Under the pieces are notes generated by a model. It was given only the letters and a program-made list of their open reading frames with translations. It did not search any database and was not told where the DNA came from. From Gemmatimonadaceae bacterium (GTDB lineage: Bacteria; Gemmatimonadota; Gemmatimonadetes; Gemmatimonadales; Gemmatimonadaceae), in NCBI GenBank assembly GCA_013816855.1, contig JACDDT010000003.1:1-64000 (forward strand): DNA of 64,000 bases, in the 5' to 3' direction. The translations under genes were made by a program, and so were the position numbers. Below, piece by piece: positions 7,950 through 16,962 of this stretch (the stretch's first letter is position 1; each line of letters opens with the position of its first letter).

Positions 7950-8806
7950 CGCTTCCCGGGCAGCCGCGAAGCTTGCGGCTGCCCATCCCATTGTTTGATC
8001 CAATCGAGAGCTTCGGCGAACACTTCGTCTTTACCAAAATCGACGGTGATGACGTGACCCCCGGCTTTCATCCAAATAATTCTTTTCGCCTGCGCACCGC
8101 TTTTCTTGATTGCCAGGTGCGCAGTCGCTGACGCTACGCGCGGGTCTTGGGACGACTGAATGACGAGGGTCGCGGCTTCGATCCGCGGTAGCGCGCGACG
8201 TCCCTTCCGCGCGACTTTCGCCAGCTGCGCCATCGCACCGGCGTTTACGACTCCATAGGCGAGGCTTTTTTCACGTTCTCTCGGATCCTGGATTGATCGC
8301 GGGTGCCGAGCTTCCACTGTTCCGACAAACACCGACCATATGGCGCGGAGCGGCAGCGCCATTCGCAGCCACAATGGAACCCGCAGGTAAGGAGCTATAA
8401 GAACCACACTGCCAAGCTCGGCGTCATCCGCGGCTAATATCGCAGCGACTGCAGCGCCCATCGACAGTCCGACGATGGAAACAACCTCGACACGCTTTCG
8501 GAACTCGCACAACGAATCGGCAGCGAATGAAATCCATTCATCCGCCGTCGAAGAAAAAAATGCATCGGCAGTTATGCCGTGTCCGGGATAGAGCGGTGCG
8601 TAAACCGAATACCCCGCCCTATGTAAGTGCTCTGCTAAATACCGGAGCGTCTGGGGTGTGTCGCCGAATCCGTGGAGAAGCAGAACACCGCGGCCCGATT
8701 CGGCATCGAGCGCGATCGGCTCCGCCCCGCGGATCAGCGCGGGCCCAATTGGGAATGTGCGCTCGCGGCTACGCTCACAGATCCTGACCGCGGGCAACCG
8801 ACGCAA
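7946..8806 (-). CDS. Alpha/beta hydrolase, carboxylesterase / monoacylglycerol lipase type
   Basis: The 286-residue cytosolic hydrolase has GVLLLHGFGDTPQ (oxyanion region), the nucleophile elbow VGLSMGAA near residue 118, an acid in SSQDPRV near residue 237, and the catalytic His in GGHVITVD near residue 268. A cap-like insert lies between residues ~135 and 195. It resembles thermostable carboxylesterase Est30 and monoglyceride lipases. The NTF2-like lipoprotein gene ends 3 nt upstream, so the two are co-transcribed. Confidence 0.85.
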   Translation of the reverse strand: MRRLPAVRICERSRERTFPIGPALIRGAEPIALDAESGRGVLLLHGFGDTPQTLRYLAEHLHRAGYSVYAPLYPGHGITADAFFSSTADEWISFAADSLCEFRKRVEVVSIVGLSMGAAVAAILAADDAELGSVVLIAPYLRVPLWLRMALPLRAIWSVFVGTVEARHPRSIQDPREREKSLAYGVVNAGAMAQLAKVARKGRRALPRIEAATLVIQSSQDPRVASATAHLAIKKSGAQAKRIIWMKAGGHVITVDFGKDEVFAEALDWIKQWDGQPQASRLPGKR

Positions 8807-8809
8807 TTC

Positions 8810-9289
8810 TCATTTGCATTGCGCGGGAGCTCCTGCCGTTAGGCCGAAAGCGGTGGTCACTACGATTCTCCATCCTTCGGGCGTCTTTACGAAAACCCGC
8901 TCGGAGACGCCGCTTGTGGTGGTTCCGTTTTGCGTCACGGTATAGCAGTAGGTTCCGTAAACGACACCCGGCTTAATGGGCACGACCTTCAGGTTTCGCG
9001 CGATTAGCGTGTCCGGCCAGGTAGAGTCGCGCCGCGCACTCCACCCTTCGTAGCCGAGCTCGAGACCACTCGGGCCGTTACGCGCTAGCGTGGGGATATG
9101 CGCATATGTCGCGAGATACGCTTCGCGCCTCCGCTTATGAATTGCGTCGATGTTCGCTTCGAAAAGCGCGCGGGCCTCCGTGGTATCAGCGGCGATCGAC
9201 GCGGGCGCCGGAACGGTCGCCGGCGCCACACAAGCTGCGAGCGCGGCCGCCAAGCACAGCGCGAAGATCACGTTTAGGCGTTCTGACAT
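8810..9289 (-). CDS. NTF2/SnoaL-like (DUF4440-type) lipoprotein
   Basis: The start is set at MSERLN (9289), since a lipobox signal follows (LAAALAAC), giving 159 residues. The mature part has a helix with EARALFEANIDAIHKRR, then the cone-shaped fold pattern ending in ERVFVKTPEGWRIVVTTAF, typical of SnoaL/DUF4440 proteins. These bind small ligands or act as unknown accessory proteins in the cell envelope. The upstream 31 residues of the ORF look untranslated. It lies between argD, which ends 53 nt upstream on the same strand, and the hydrolase. Confidence 0.65.
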   Translation of the reverse strand: MSERLNVIFALCLAAALAACVAPATVPAPASIAADTTEARALFEANIDAIHKRRREAYLATYAHIPTLARNGPSGLELGYEGWSARRDSTWPDTLIARNLKVVPIKPGVVYGTYCYTVTQNGTTTSGVSERVFVKTPEGWRIVVTTAFGLTAGAPAQCK

Positions 9290-9342
9290 TTCAGATGGGA
9301 GTCGAAGGAGAAACAATATCTTATCCCGCGGCCCCGAGAACG

Positions 9343-10557
9343 CTATCCCTCGATGGCGGACATTAGCCGATCGACCCCGCACTCAAGGTCAGCACGCCCC
9401 ATCACCAGCGGCGGAAGCAGGCGAACGGTATGATCGCCGGCAGTGAGTGTGAGCAGTTCGTTCGCCCACGCCCTCCGTACCACCTCCGCGGCCGGCTCGA
9501 CTACATCGATACCCCACATCATCCCCACGCCTCGCACCGCTCTGATGCGATTGGATTTTTCCGCCAACGTGCCCAGTTTTTCGCGGAGCCAAGCTCCGTT
9601 CTCTTTGACGGTGGCGAGAAACGAAGGATCTGCGATCCGCGACAGCACATATCTCGCGACCGACGCCACCAGCGGGCCGCCGCCGAATGTCGTACCGTGC
9701 TCACCGGCGTTCATTTCCGCCCCAATCGCTTCGGTCATGAGAACCGCACCCATCGGAAGCCCGCCCGCCAGTGGTTTCGCGAGCGTCACCATGTCGGGAA
9801 CGACTCCGATGCGCTCGTAGGCGAAAAGGTGCCCGGTGCGACCCAGCCCACACTGAATCTCATCGAAGATGAGAGCGATGTTTTTCTTCCGCGTCAGCTC
9901 GCGCAAACTTGCCAGGAACGACGCGTCGAGAACCCGTACTCCTCCCTCGCCCTGCACGGGCTCGACTATCACTGCCGCCACCGTTTCTGCATCCAGTGCA
10001 GCCGAGAGCTCCGTCAGGTCTCGCTCACAAATGGAAATTCCGCCTGCAAGCGGCCTGAACGGCGCACGGTACGAAGGACGATCCGTCGCGGCGAGGGAGG
10101 CGAAGAGCCGCCCGTGAAAACCTCCACGCAGCGCGACTATCTCGGTCTTCGCCGAATTCCCTGTGCTCTTCGCCCACTTCCGCGCGAACTTGAACGCGCC
10201 CTCGTTCGCCTCCGCTCCCGAATTGCAGAAGAAAACTTTCGACGCGAATGACAGGCGCGTGAGCTCCTTCGCCAGCTCCTCTCCGGGATCCGTGCGGTAG
10301 AGGTTGCTAGAATGAATCAGTCCCGAGGAAAGTGCTTCTGTGATTGCGCGCTCGAGGCCCGGGTCGCCGTAGCCAAGCGCATTTACACCAATGCCGCTGA
10401 CGAAATCTAGGTAACGTTTTCCCGTCTCGTCGATGAGCTCGACGCCCTCTCCGCGAACCAGCTTCATCGGGGCGCGTTTGTACACACCCAGTAAATCCGA
10501 TTGGATTGGGGCCGCGCCTGTCGGCATTGCTTCGAGTGGCAGAGTAAGAGACGTCAT
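9343..10557 (-). CDS. argD: Acetylornithine aminotransferase
   Basis: This is a 404-residue class-III PLP aminotransferase. It shows FVSGIGVNALGYGDP, FCNSGAEANEGAFKFAR, GGFHGRL, the DEIQCGLGRTG block and the PLP lysine in TLAKPLAGGLPMGA near residue 245. It transfers an amino group from glutamate to N-acetylglutamate semialdehyde. It is third in argC-argB-argD, and its ATG overlaps the argB stop by 4 nt. ArgD enzymes often also serve as succinyldiaminopimelate aminotransferases. Confidence 0.93.
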   Translation of the reverse strand: MTSLTLPLEAMPTGAAPIQSDLLGVYKRAPMKLVRGEGVELIDETGKRYLDFVSGIGVNALGYGDPGLERAITEALSSGLIHSSNLYRTDPGEELAKELTRLSFASKVFFCNSGAEANEGAFKFARKWAKSTGNSAKTEIVALRGGFHGRLFASLAATDRPSYRAPFRPLAGGISICERDLTELSAALDAETVAAVIVEPVQGEGGVRVLDASFLASLRELTRKKNIALIFDEIQCGLGRTGHLFAYERIGVVPDMVTLAKPLAGGLPMGAVLMTEAIGAEMNAGEHGTTFGGGPLVASVARYVLSRIADPSFLATVKENGAWLREKLGTLAEKSNRIRAVRGVGMMWGIDVVEPAAEVVRRAWANELLTLTAGDHTVRLLPPLVMGRADLECGVDRLMSAIEG

Positions 10558-11327
10558 GTTTTCCCCGTTGCTGAATTCGTCACCGTAGTCCCGCGCTTCG
10601 TGTTTCTGATTCCTGGAATATCCGAGATGCGTACCGAGGCTACTCCGCCATTCAAGGCGTTCTTTGCCGCGTCGAGCTTCGCAGTCATTCCGCCTTGCAC
10701 CGTGCCTTCCGCAATGAGATGCGGCACTTCTTCGAGCGCCACGCTTCCCATTACTGCGTCGTCCCGGAGAACGCCGGGTACATCCGCTACGAAGATGAGC
10801 TCGCTCGAGTGAAGAGCAGCCGCGACAGCCGCGGCAGCGTCGTCACCATTCACGTTCAGCGCGCCGCCGGGGTCTGCTGCATCGCTTGCAACAGGCGAAA
10901 TGACCGGCATGTAACCATTGCTCACAAGATTGAGCAGCAGATCCGCATTCACATGCGCGGGCGCGCCGACCGCACCGAGCGCATACAGCTCGTCCCCCTC
11001 GACTCCGCGCTGCGCGCTGATGAGGCCCCCATCTTCACCGGAAATTCCGACAGCCCTAACACCAGCCTTGGCGAAAGCGCTCACGAGGCGCTTGTTGATG
11101 ACACCAGAGAGAACCATTCGCAAAAGCTGAATGTCGTCACCCGTAGTAACCCGCCGCCCGTTCACGAAGTTTGGTTTTTTCCCAAGTGCGACCTGAAGTG
11201 CGGTGATCTCGTCTCCGCCACCATGCACGACGCAGAGTTCGCCTTTGCAATCCTTCCACGCGGCCGCTATTTCCGCGGCGAGCGTTGGATCGTTTTGCGC
11301 CCGACCCCCGAGCTTGATGACACGCAT
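10554..11327 (-). CDS. argB: Acetylglutamate kinase
   Basis: The 257-residue amino-acid kinase begins VIKLGGRAQND, has the substrate loop VVHGGGDEI, and later VNGDDAAAAVAAAL and LIAEGTVQGGMTAKLDAA. It phosphorylates N-acetylglutamate. The N-terminal helix found in arginine-feedback-inhibited hexameric kinases is absent, since the protein starts directly at the first strand, so direct arginine inhibition is not expected. It overlaps argC by 1 nt (TAATG) and argD by 4 nt. Confidence 0.93.
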   Translation of the reverse strand: MRVIKLGGRAQNDPTLAAEIAAAWKDCKGELCVVHGGGDEITALQVALGKKPNFVNGRRVTTGDDIQLLRMVLSGVINKRLVSAFAKAGVRAVGISGEDGGLISAQRGVEGDELYALGAVGAPAHVNADLLLNLVSNGYMPVISPVASDAADPGGALNVNGDDAAAAVAAALHSSELIFVADVPGVLRDDAVMGSVALEEVPHLIAEGTVQGGMTAKLDAAKNALNGGVASVRISDIPGIRNTKRGTTVTNSATGKT

Positions 11328-12286
11328 TAGGCCGTAAGCCCCAGCGATTCTTCAATTCCAAGCATGATGTTCGCGTTTTGGATCGCCTGGCCCGCCGCGC
11401 CCTTTACCAGGTTGTCAATCGCGCAAAGAACGATCAATGTCGGCTGTCGCATTCCATGCGCGGTCGACACGTGAATCAATGCTGAGTTCGTGCGCACCAC
11501 GTCGCGCAGCGCCGGCGGCGAGTCCACTACTCTTATGAAATGCTCGCCGCGGAAATGGGATCTCCAAAGCGCCGCCGGCTGGCTAATCTCTTCGGTAACC
11601 GGAACCGTGATCGTAGCGAGTATCCCGCGCGCGACAGGAAGGAGGTGCGGTGTGAAAAGCACGTCCAAATCTCCTCCGAGCGACGTGACCACCGCCCGAA
11701 CCTCGGCAAGGTGTCTGTGCTCGTTTCCAACCGAGTACGCGCGGAAGTTTTCAGCGACTTCCGCATAGAGCAGCTCCGGCTTCGGCGAGTAGCCCGCGCC
11801 CGTGACGCCGCTAGCTGCGGCGACAGCGACCGAAGCACCAACTGGAATTTTTCCGGCGACGATCAGTGGGGCGAGGGCGAGCAATATCGCCGTCGGATAG
11901 CAGCCAGGGTTTGCCACGACGTTCGCGCCCGAGAGCTCCGTCCGACCAAGCTCAGGCAAACCATATGGTATGCCGGCTGGCCCCGTACCCGGCCTTAAAT
12001 CCTGTGAAAGATCGACAACCCGCGCTCCCGCATCTCGCGCTTTTGTCACCCACTCGGCGGATGCTCCATGCGGAAGAGCGCAGAATACCAGTTCCGCGGT
12101 TTCGAGTGGTGCGTCGGCCATTGCCTTGAACACAACCTCATCTCCACCAAATGTCGCGCGCTGCCCGCGCTGCTCGTTAGCGGTGGCGAAGGCAAGCGAC
12201 ATCTTCGGATGACGCGCAACGAGCTCACAAAGCTCCCTTCCCGCGTAGCCGCTCGCTCCCAGCACCCCTACCGGAATATTATGCAT
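11327..12286 (-). CDS. argC: N-acetyl-gamma-glutamyl-phosphate reductase
   Basis: The 319-residue enzyme has the NADP-binding loop GASGYAGRELCELVARHP, PHGASAEWV and the active-site cysteine in NPGCYPTA (C129). It reduces N-acetylglutamyl phosphate to the semialdehyde. It is first in the argCBD operon. The start codon lies inside an ArgR-type palindrome, so repressor binding would block both the promoter region and the start. Confidence 0.93.
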   Translation of the reverse strand: MHNIPVGVLGASGYAGRELCELVARHPKMSLAFATANEQRGQRATFGGDEVVFKAMADAPLETAELVFCALPHGASAEWVTKARDAGARVVDLSQDLRPGTGPAGIPYGLPELGRTELSGANVVANPGCYPTAILLALAPLIVAGKIPVGASVAVAAASGVTGAGYSPKPELLYAEVAENFRAYSVGNEHRHLAEVRAVVTSLGGDLDVLFTPHLLPVARGILATITVPVTEEISQPAALWRSHFRGEHFIRVVDSPPALRDVVRTNSALIHVSTAHGMRQPTLIVLCAIDNLVKGAAGQAIQNANIMLGIEESLGLTA

Positions 12287-12299
12287 AATTAATGCATAA
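12279..12299. promoter_or_regulatory. ArgR-type operator (ARG box) over the argC start
   Basis: Arms TTATGCAT and ATGCATAA are exact inverted copies around a central AATTA, giving a 21-bp AT-rich site close to the E. coli ARG box layout (TGAAT-N4-ATTCA). A weaker second copy (ATGCAT-AACAT-TACATT) continues to 12310. The argR gene begins 115 bp away, so the site could control both argCBD and argR. Confidence 0.7.
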
Positions 12300-12413
12300 C
12301 ATTACATTCGGGCGGAGGTAAATGCCAGACCCCGCGCGCGTTTCTGGCGTTTCGCGGTGGCTGAGAGGCCCAAAAACTGGTAAAATCAGGAAACCCACAC
12401 TTTTGTTCTTCCG

Positions 12414-12881
12414 ATGGCAAACAAGCGCGAACGGCACGACACGATTCTCGAAATCGTTGCTAACAAGGTCGTCAGCAGCCAGGAGGATCTGCGGAAAATG
12501 CTCCTTCAGCGGGGCTGGGACGTAACGCAGGCAACCCTCTCCCGCGATCTGCGTGAGCTCCGGCTTGCGCGCGTGCCCACCGCAGAGGGTGCACGCTACG
12601 GCATCACCGACGGCAGCATCGAGGAAAGCCGAGCCGCCCTCGAGACTCTGCTTCCGCAGCTTTTCTTACGCGTAGACGGCGCCAGCGAGATGCTTGTCCT
12701 TCGAACGGTTCCCGGTGGCGCGCAGCCGATCGCAGCCGCTCTCGACGGTGAGGCTTGGTCCGACATCCTCGGCACTGTCGGCGGCGATGATACCATCCTC
12801 ATTATCTGCCGCTCCGTGGCAGCGCGTGATCGCGTGATGAGACGCATTAAATCTCTCGCCGGGGAGCCCGACAGCCATTGA
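12414..12881 (+). CDS. argR: Arginine repressor ArgR
   Basis: The 155-residue protein has the ArgR winged helix (RHDTILEIVANKVVSSQEDL, then TQATLSRDLRELRLARV) and the C-terminal oligomerisation/arginine-binding domain with PGGAQPIAAALDG and LGTVGGDDTILIICRS. It should form hexamers that bind ARG boxes when arginine is present. It heads argR-argG-argH and is divergent from argCBD. A TAAAAT -10-like box lies at 12381-12386; its -35 is weak. Confidence 0.93.
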   Translation: MANKRERHDTILEIVANKVVSSQEDLRKMLLQRGWDVTQATLSRDLRELRLARVPTAEGARYGITDGSIEESRAALETLLPQLFLRVDGASEMLVLRTVPGGAQPIAAALDGEAWSDILGTVGGDDTILIICRSVAARDRVMRRIKSLAGEPDSH

Positions 12882-12905
12882 CTTGTACCCGGGACTGAGT
12901 AATTA
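12878..12905 (+). promoter_or_regulatory. Putative argG promoter
   Basis: TTGACT overlaps the argR stop codon; 16 nt later is TAATTA. An A/T-rich stretch with a TGCATA half-site follows before the argG ATG and could be part of an ArgR site. Called by eye. Confidence 0.45.
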
Positions 12906-12936
12906 TTCGTTATTCCTGCATACTTATTGACCCCCA

Positions 12937-14199
12937 ATGATTAAGACGATTGCTCTCGCCTACTCAGGCGGCCTCGACACATCCATCATCGTTCCCTGGC
13001 TCAAGGAGCGCTACGACGCGCGTGTGATCTGTGTCGCCGCCGACATCGGTCAGGGTGACGAGCTCGAGGGAGTGCGCGCGAAGGCCATCGCCTCAGGCGC
13101 TGATGAGTGTTATGTCGAGGATCTCCGGCAGGAATTCGTCGAGAATTTCGTTTGGCCGACGCTTCGCGCCGGCGCGATCTACGGCCGCAAATACCTGCTC
13201 GGAACCTCGATGGGCCGTCCGCTCATCGCTCGTCGTCAGGTCGAGGTCGCGCGTAAAGTCGGCGCCGATGCGCTCGCACACGGCTGCACCGGAAAGGGCA
13301 ACGATCAAGTTCGCTTCGAGCTCACCTATGCCGCGTTCGCGCCCGAGCTTCCCATCATCGCGCCGTGGCGCGAGTGGGACATCCGCTCTCGCGAGGATGC
13401 CATCTCCTATGCCGAAGCTCACGGCATTCCGGTGGCCGCTACCCGTGAAAAGATTTATTCGCGGGACCGCAACATCTGGCATATCTCGCACGAAGGCGGA
13501 GTGCTCGAGCAGCCGTCGTCCGCCCCTCCGGATGATTTGTTCATGTTGACGACCGATCCGAAACACGCTCCCGACGAGCCGGAAGAAGTCACTATCGGAT
13601 TCGAAGCGGGCACGCCGGTTTCCGTGAACGGGAAGAAGATGGGCGCCGTCGCTTTGCTCACCGAGCTCAACAAGATCGGCGGCCGTCATGGAGTTGGCCG
13701 GATCGACATTGTCGAAGATCGCCTTGTCGGTATGAAGTCCAGAGGTGTTTACGAAACGCCTGGCGGAACCTTGCTCTACATCGCCCATAGTGAGCTCGAG
13801 CAAATGGTTCTCGACCGACGCACCCTCGCTGCCAAGGACGAGATTGCGCCCCACTACGCGGACATCGTTTACGAGGGACGCTGGTGGAGCATCGAGCGCG
13901 AAGCCTACGACGCGTTCGTGAACGTCACGCAGGAGCGCATCACCGGCGAGGTTGGCCTCAGCCTCTTCAAAGGCTCGGCGACGATAACCGGGAGAACGAG
14001 CCGCCATGCGCTCTACGATGAGCGTTTCGTCACGTTTGGCGAGGACGACGTCTATCAGCAGAGCGATGCGGCCGGTTTCATACGCCTCTATGGACTTCCA
14101 ACGCGCGTGCGCGCGCTGCGCGACCAGGAGCTCGCCGGCGCGAGCGCTGTCGCGGCTTCGCCGGGCACGGGCGAGCCGGCCACATTAGCGACTGTCTAA
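12937..14199 (+). CDS. argG: Argininosuccinate synthase
   Basis: The 420-residue enzyme starts with the ATP-pyrophosphatase loop AYSGGLDTS (residues 8-16). It continues with the aspartate/citrulline-binding segments, including [16 protein letters not shown] and the [14 protein letters not shown] block. It joins citrulline and aspartate using ATP. The last ~20 residues are a low-complexity Ala/Gly tail. argH starts 14 nt downstream. Confidence 0.95.
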   Translation: MIKTIALAYSGGLDTSIIVPWLKERYDARVICVAADIGQGDELEGVRAKAIASGADECYVEDLRQEFVENFVWPTLRAGAIYGRKYLLGTSMGRPLIARRQVEVARKVGADALAHGCTGKGNDQVRFELTYAAFAPELPIIAPWREWDIRSREDAISYAEAHGIPVAATREKIYSRDRNIWHISHEGGVLEQPSSAPPDDLFMLTTDPKHAPDEPEEVTIGFEAGTPVSVNGKKMGAVALLTELNKIGGRHGVGRIDIVEDRLVGMKSRGVYETPGGTLLYIAHSELEQMVLDRRTLAAKDEIAPHYADIVYEGRWWSIEREAYDAFVNVTQERITGEVGLSLFKGSATITGRTSRHALYDERFVTFGEDDVYQQSDAAGFIRLYGLPTRVRALRDQELAGASAVAASPGTGEPATLATV

Positions 14200-14213
14200 C
14201 CGAAGCGCCCCGT

Positions 14214-15605
14214 ATGAGCTCTCCGGAATCACACAAGCTCTGGGGCGGTCGCTTCGCGTCGCCGACCGCGGCCGCGCTCGACGCGCTCAATCGTTCCATC
14301 GGCGTCGATTTTCGCCTCTGGCCGTTCGACGTCAAACTGTCGAAGGCGTGGGCGCTGGGTCTCCGTGAGGCAGGTGTCTTTTCCGCCCAAGAGTGTGAAA
14401 CAATTCGCAAAGGACTCGATTCGGTCGCTGCCCTGCTCGCGAGCGGAAAGATCGTCGACCCTTCCGACGAGGACGTTCACACTCTCATCGACCGGCTTTT
14501 GCACGATGCCGTCGGCGATGTGGCTTCGAAGCTGCACACGGGACGTAGCCGCAACGATCAGGTCGCAACCGACACACGCATGTGGTGTGCGGATGCGTGC
14601 GCGCAGGTTCGGAGCGCTGTGCGCGAGCTGCAGCACACGCTTGTCGTGCGCGCGGAAGAGCTATCGGATGCGGCGATGCCTGCATACACCCATCTACAGC
14701 GCGCCCAACCGGTTCTCGCCAGTCATTGGGTGCTTGCTCACTTCTGGTCTCTAGAGCGTGACATCACGCGACTCGAGTCTGCGCGATCGGCGGCGCTGGT
14801 TTTACCGCTTGGATCGGGCGCGATCGCCGGTTCGGCGTTCAGCGTGCCGCGTGATCTGCTCCGCGCGGAGCTTGGCTTCGAGCGAATCTCGCAAAACAGT
14901 ATCGATGCTGTTGGTGATAGGGATTTTGTTGCCGATCTGATATTCGCGGTGACAATGACCGCGACACACCTTTCCCGCCTCGCCGAGGATTTAATCATTT
15001 TCGGCTCCAGCGAGTTTGGCTTCGTTCGCTTCGGAGACACTTTCTCCACAGGCTCGAGCATGATGCCTCAGAAGCGCAATCCAGACGCCCTCGAGCTGGC
15101 GCGGGGATCTGCCGCACGTGCAAGCGGCGATCTTTTCACGCTTCTCGCGACTCTCAAGGGATTGCCGAGCGGATACAACAAGGATTTGCAGGACGACAAG
15201 CGCGCAGTTTTCGACGCTGTAGATATGATTTTGCTCGTGCTTCCCGCGGTTAGCGGCGCTGTTGGAGAGCTGCGCTTCGATAGCCTGAAAATGCGCGCTG
15301 CCCTTTCGAGTGGGTTGATGGCGACAGACCTCGCCGATTACCTCGTCACGAAAGGCATCTCTTTTCGTGACGCGCATGCCGCAGTCGGTGCGCTCGTGCG
15401 TGAGAGCGAGGAGAAGGGCTGCGAGCTGTCTGCACTTCCCTCTTCATCCTTCACTGCCGCACACGCGACGTTCGGCTCCGACGCATCGGAATGGCTCTCC
15501 GCAGAGAAATCGATCTCGCGCCGCGAAATTGCGGGCGGCACCGGGGGGAAATCGGTAGCGGAACAGCTCAGTGCGGCGCGCGCAACGATGGCGCGCTCAG
15601 CTTAG
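14214..15605 (+). CDS. argH: Argininosuccinate lyase
   Basis: The 463-residue fumarase-superfamily enzyme shows KLWGGRF at the start, DVHTLIDRLL, TGRSRNDQVATD, THLQRAQPV and the mobile loop GSSMMPQKRNPD, which contains the catalytic serine, near residue 280. It releases arginine and fumarate. It is the last gene of the argRGH run and stops 2 nt before the convergent outer-membrane protein gene. Confidence 0.95.
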   Translation: MSSPESHKLWGGRFASPTAAALDALNRSIGVDFRLWPFDVKLSKAWALGLREAGVFSAQECETIRKGLDSVAALLASGKIVDPSDEDVHTLIDRLLHDAVGDVASKLHTGRSRNDQVATDTRMWCADACAQVRSAVRELQHTLVVRAEELSDAAMPAYTHLQRAQPVLASHWVLAHFWSLERDITRLESARSAALVLPLGSGAIAGSAFSVPRDLLRAELGFERISQNSIDAVGDRDFVADLIFAVTMTATHLSRLAEDLIIFGSSEFGFVRFGDTFSTGSSMMPQKRNPDALELARGSAARASGDLFTLLATLKGLPSGYNKDLQDDKRAVFDAVDMILLVLPAVSGAVGELRFDSLKMRAALSSGLMATDLADYLVTKGISFRDAHAAVGALVRESEEKGCELSALPSSSFTAAHATFGSDASEWLSAEKSISRREIAGGTGGKSVAEQLSAARATMARSA

Positions 15606-15607
15606 CG

Positions 15608-16135
15608 CTAAAACAGTATTCCCAGAACGACGGGCACATAACGCAGCGGTTTTGCATTGTGCTGCGAAACGCTGTTGACTCTGCTCTCCACGAAAAATGC
15701 TTTGCTCGCGAGCGGCAGCGTAAATCCGATTCCGAAATCAAAGCCGAAGCGAATCGTTGATTTTGTAGCCGTGCCGGACGTCATCTTGAAACCCCCAGCC
15801 CCGGCGATGAGGTACGGCTTGAGCGTGAAGCCGGACGTGCTGAAGACGATGTCCGCTGTTCCCCCAACGAATTTGAGATCCGCCTTCTTGACCCCGGCGA
15901 TTGTTTTACCGGGAAATCGGTCGTAACCGACATCAAGTCGCAGTCCGATCGGCGAATCGTCGGACCCGCGAATGAATCCGATGTTGAGGTCGAGACCCTG
16001 ATTCTGGGTATCGCGCAGGCGCCCGATTGGTAGTGAAGGCCCCGCGGCGACGGCAAGCGCGGTCCGGCTTTGTGCCCGGAGAGTAAGTGGGCACAAGAGG
16101 AAAAGGGCGAGCGTTGATTTGACGGCAATGTTCAT
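15608..16135 (-). CDS. Outer-membrane beta-barrel protein
   Basis: The 175-residue protein has an N-terminal signal peptide (LFLLCPLTLRAQS), alternating amphipathic strands and a terminal Phe, the usual sorting signal for outer-membrane barrels. It matches the OmpA/OprF-like small barrel class with about eight strands. It has no OmpA peptidoglycan-binding domain. Function is unknown. It marks the host as having an outer membrane. Confidence 0.7.
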   Translation of the reverse strand: MNIAVKSTLALFLLCPLTLRAQSRTALAVAAGPSLPIGRLRDTQNQGLDLNIGFIRGSDDSPIGLRLDVGYDRFPGKTIAGVKKADLKFVGGTADIVFSTSGFTLKPYLIAGAGGFKMTSGTATKSTIRFGFDFGIGFTLPLASKAFFVESRVNSVSQHNAKPLRYVPVVLGILF

Positions 16136-16269
16136 CGTGCGATTCTATCTAGTTGCATTCAATAGAGGTAGTGCCTTTGACGCATTACTACGAATGCGAA
16201 AAGCCTCCGCTTAGCGTGCATTTATTCGTTGACGTCGTTTTCGCTGACATTCCCCCACGAGCCTACCCA

Positions 16270-16326
16270 TTGAATCAACTTGTGCGGCGGCCTATATTTA
16301 AATATCCTATTTTTTAAGGATATTTA
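16270..16326 (+). promoter_or_regulatory. Promoter and inverted-repeat operator for the small HTH gene
   Basis: TTGAAT (16270-16275), a 17-nt spacer and TATATT (16293-16298) form a good sigma-70-type promoter. The perfect arms TAAATATCC (16299-16307) and GGATATTTA (16318-16326) begin right at the end of the -10 box. The expected start of transcription (~16305) lies in the left arm, and the ribosome-binding site AAGGA overlaps the right arm, 6 nt before the TTG start. A protein bound to the repeat would block transcription. Confidence 0.65.
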
Positions 16327-16716
16327 TTGGCACGGGGCTATACTGTTGCTACTATTGCACTTGCGCTCGACATCTCGGCGAAATGGGTCGACAACGTGCT
16401 CTCCCACCAAACCATCCCGGGGGTCACTCAGTCCCGTCAAGGTGTTCCGCGCCGAATCTCTTTTGAGGGAGCCTTCGTGTTGTGGGTTGTGAGCAGGCTG
16501 TCGGAATCGCTCAGAATCCCCGCCGATCTCGCGGTTTCGGGAGCCCAAGCTCTGGCTCAAACCGGCTCTTGGGAGGCCGGCGCGTGGCTGACGGTCAGCC
16601 TCGACCTGGCTACTGCGATGAACGAGCTGCAATCGCGACTCGCCTATGCCGTGGAGGCCGCCCCCATGCCGAAGCGGGGACGACCACCAGCAAAAGCAAA
16701 ACGGGGCGCCGATTAA
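16327..16716 (+). CDS. Small helix-turn-helix-type DNA-binding protein
   Basis: The 129-residue protein starts at TTG, supported by AAGGA 6 nt upstream and the lack of an upstream ATG. Residues ~5-30 (YTVATIALALDISAKWVDNVL) read as an N-terminal helix-turn-helix like those of MerR- or excisionase-type proteins. A helical middle follows, then a basic tail (PKRGRPPAKAKRG) of AT-hook type (GRP). I cannot assign it to a named family. The perfect inverted repeat at its promoter makes it a strong candidate autoregulator. Its stop codon lies in the loop of the cspA terminator. Confidence 0.6.
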   Translation: MARGYTVATIALALDISAKWVDNVLSHQTIPGVTQSRQGVPRRISFEGAFVLWVVSRLSESLRIPADLAVSGAQALAQTGSWEAGAWLTVSLDLATAMNELQSRLAYAVEAAPMPKRGRPPAKAKRGAD

Positions 16717-16726
16717 GGCGCCCCGT
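16701..16726 (-). terminator. Rho-independent terminator of cspA
   Basis: The arms ACGGGGCGCC / GGCGCCCCGT are perfect with a 6-nt loop. On the minus strand they are followed by TTTGCTTTTG, so the hairpin ends the cspA transcript. It overlaps the 3' end of the plus-strand HTH gene. Confidence 0.75.
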
Positions 16727-16752
16727 CTAGTGCTGGTGAAAAACGAAGCCGA

Positions 16753-16962
16753 TTAGCTGGCCTTCGTCACGTTCTCCGCTGCAGGACCCTTCTGGCCCTC
16801 GACAATGTCGAACTCAACAGCGTCGCCTTCGGCGAGGGACTTGAATCCCGAGCCAGCGATCGCGCTGTAGTGAACGAAGCAATCCTTCTGCCCGTTGTCA
16901 GGGGTGATGAAACCAAAGCCCTTCGCATCGTTGAACCACTTCACCTTGCCGGTCGTACGCAT
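16753..16962 (-). CDS. cspA: Cold-shock protein (CspA family)
   Basis: The 69-residue single cold-shock domain has the RNA-binding motifs KGFGFI (RNP1) and CFVHYSAI (RNP2-like), with the usual [11 protein letters not shown] start. It is an RNA chaperone. AGGAG lies 7 nt before the ATG. The predicted promoter is ~140 nt upstream, giving a long leader as in E. coli cspA. Confidence 0.95.
   Translation of the reverse strand: MRTTGKVKWFNDAKGFGFITPDNGQKDCFVHYSAIAGSGFKSLAEGDAVEFDIVEGQKGPAAENVTKAS

Noticed and set aside
9430-10251. 273-codon plus-strand ORF
   Set aside because: Antisense shadow of argD.
13093-14007. 304-codon minus-strand ORF
   Set aside because: Antisense shadow of argG with no recognisable domain.
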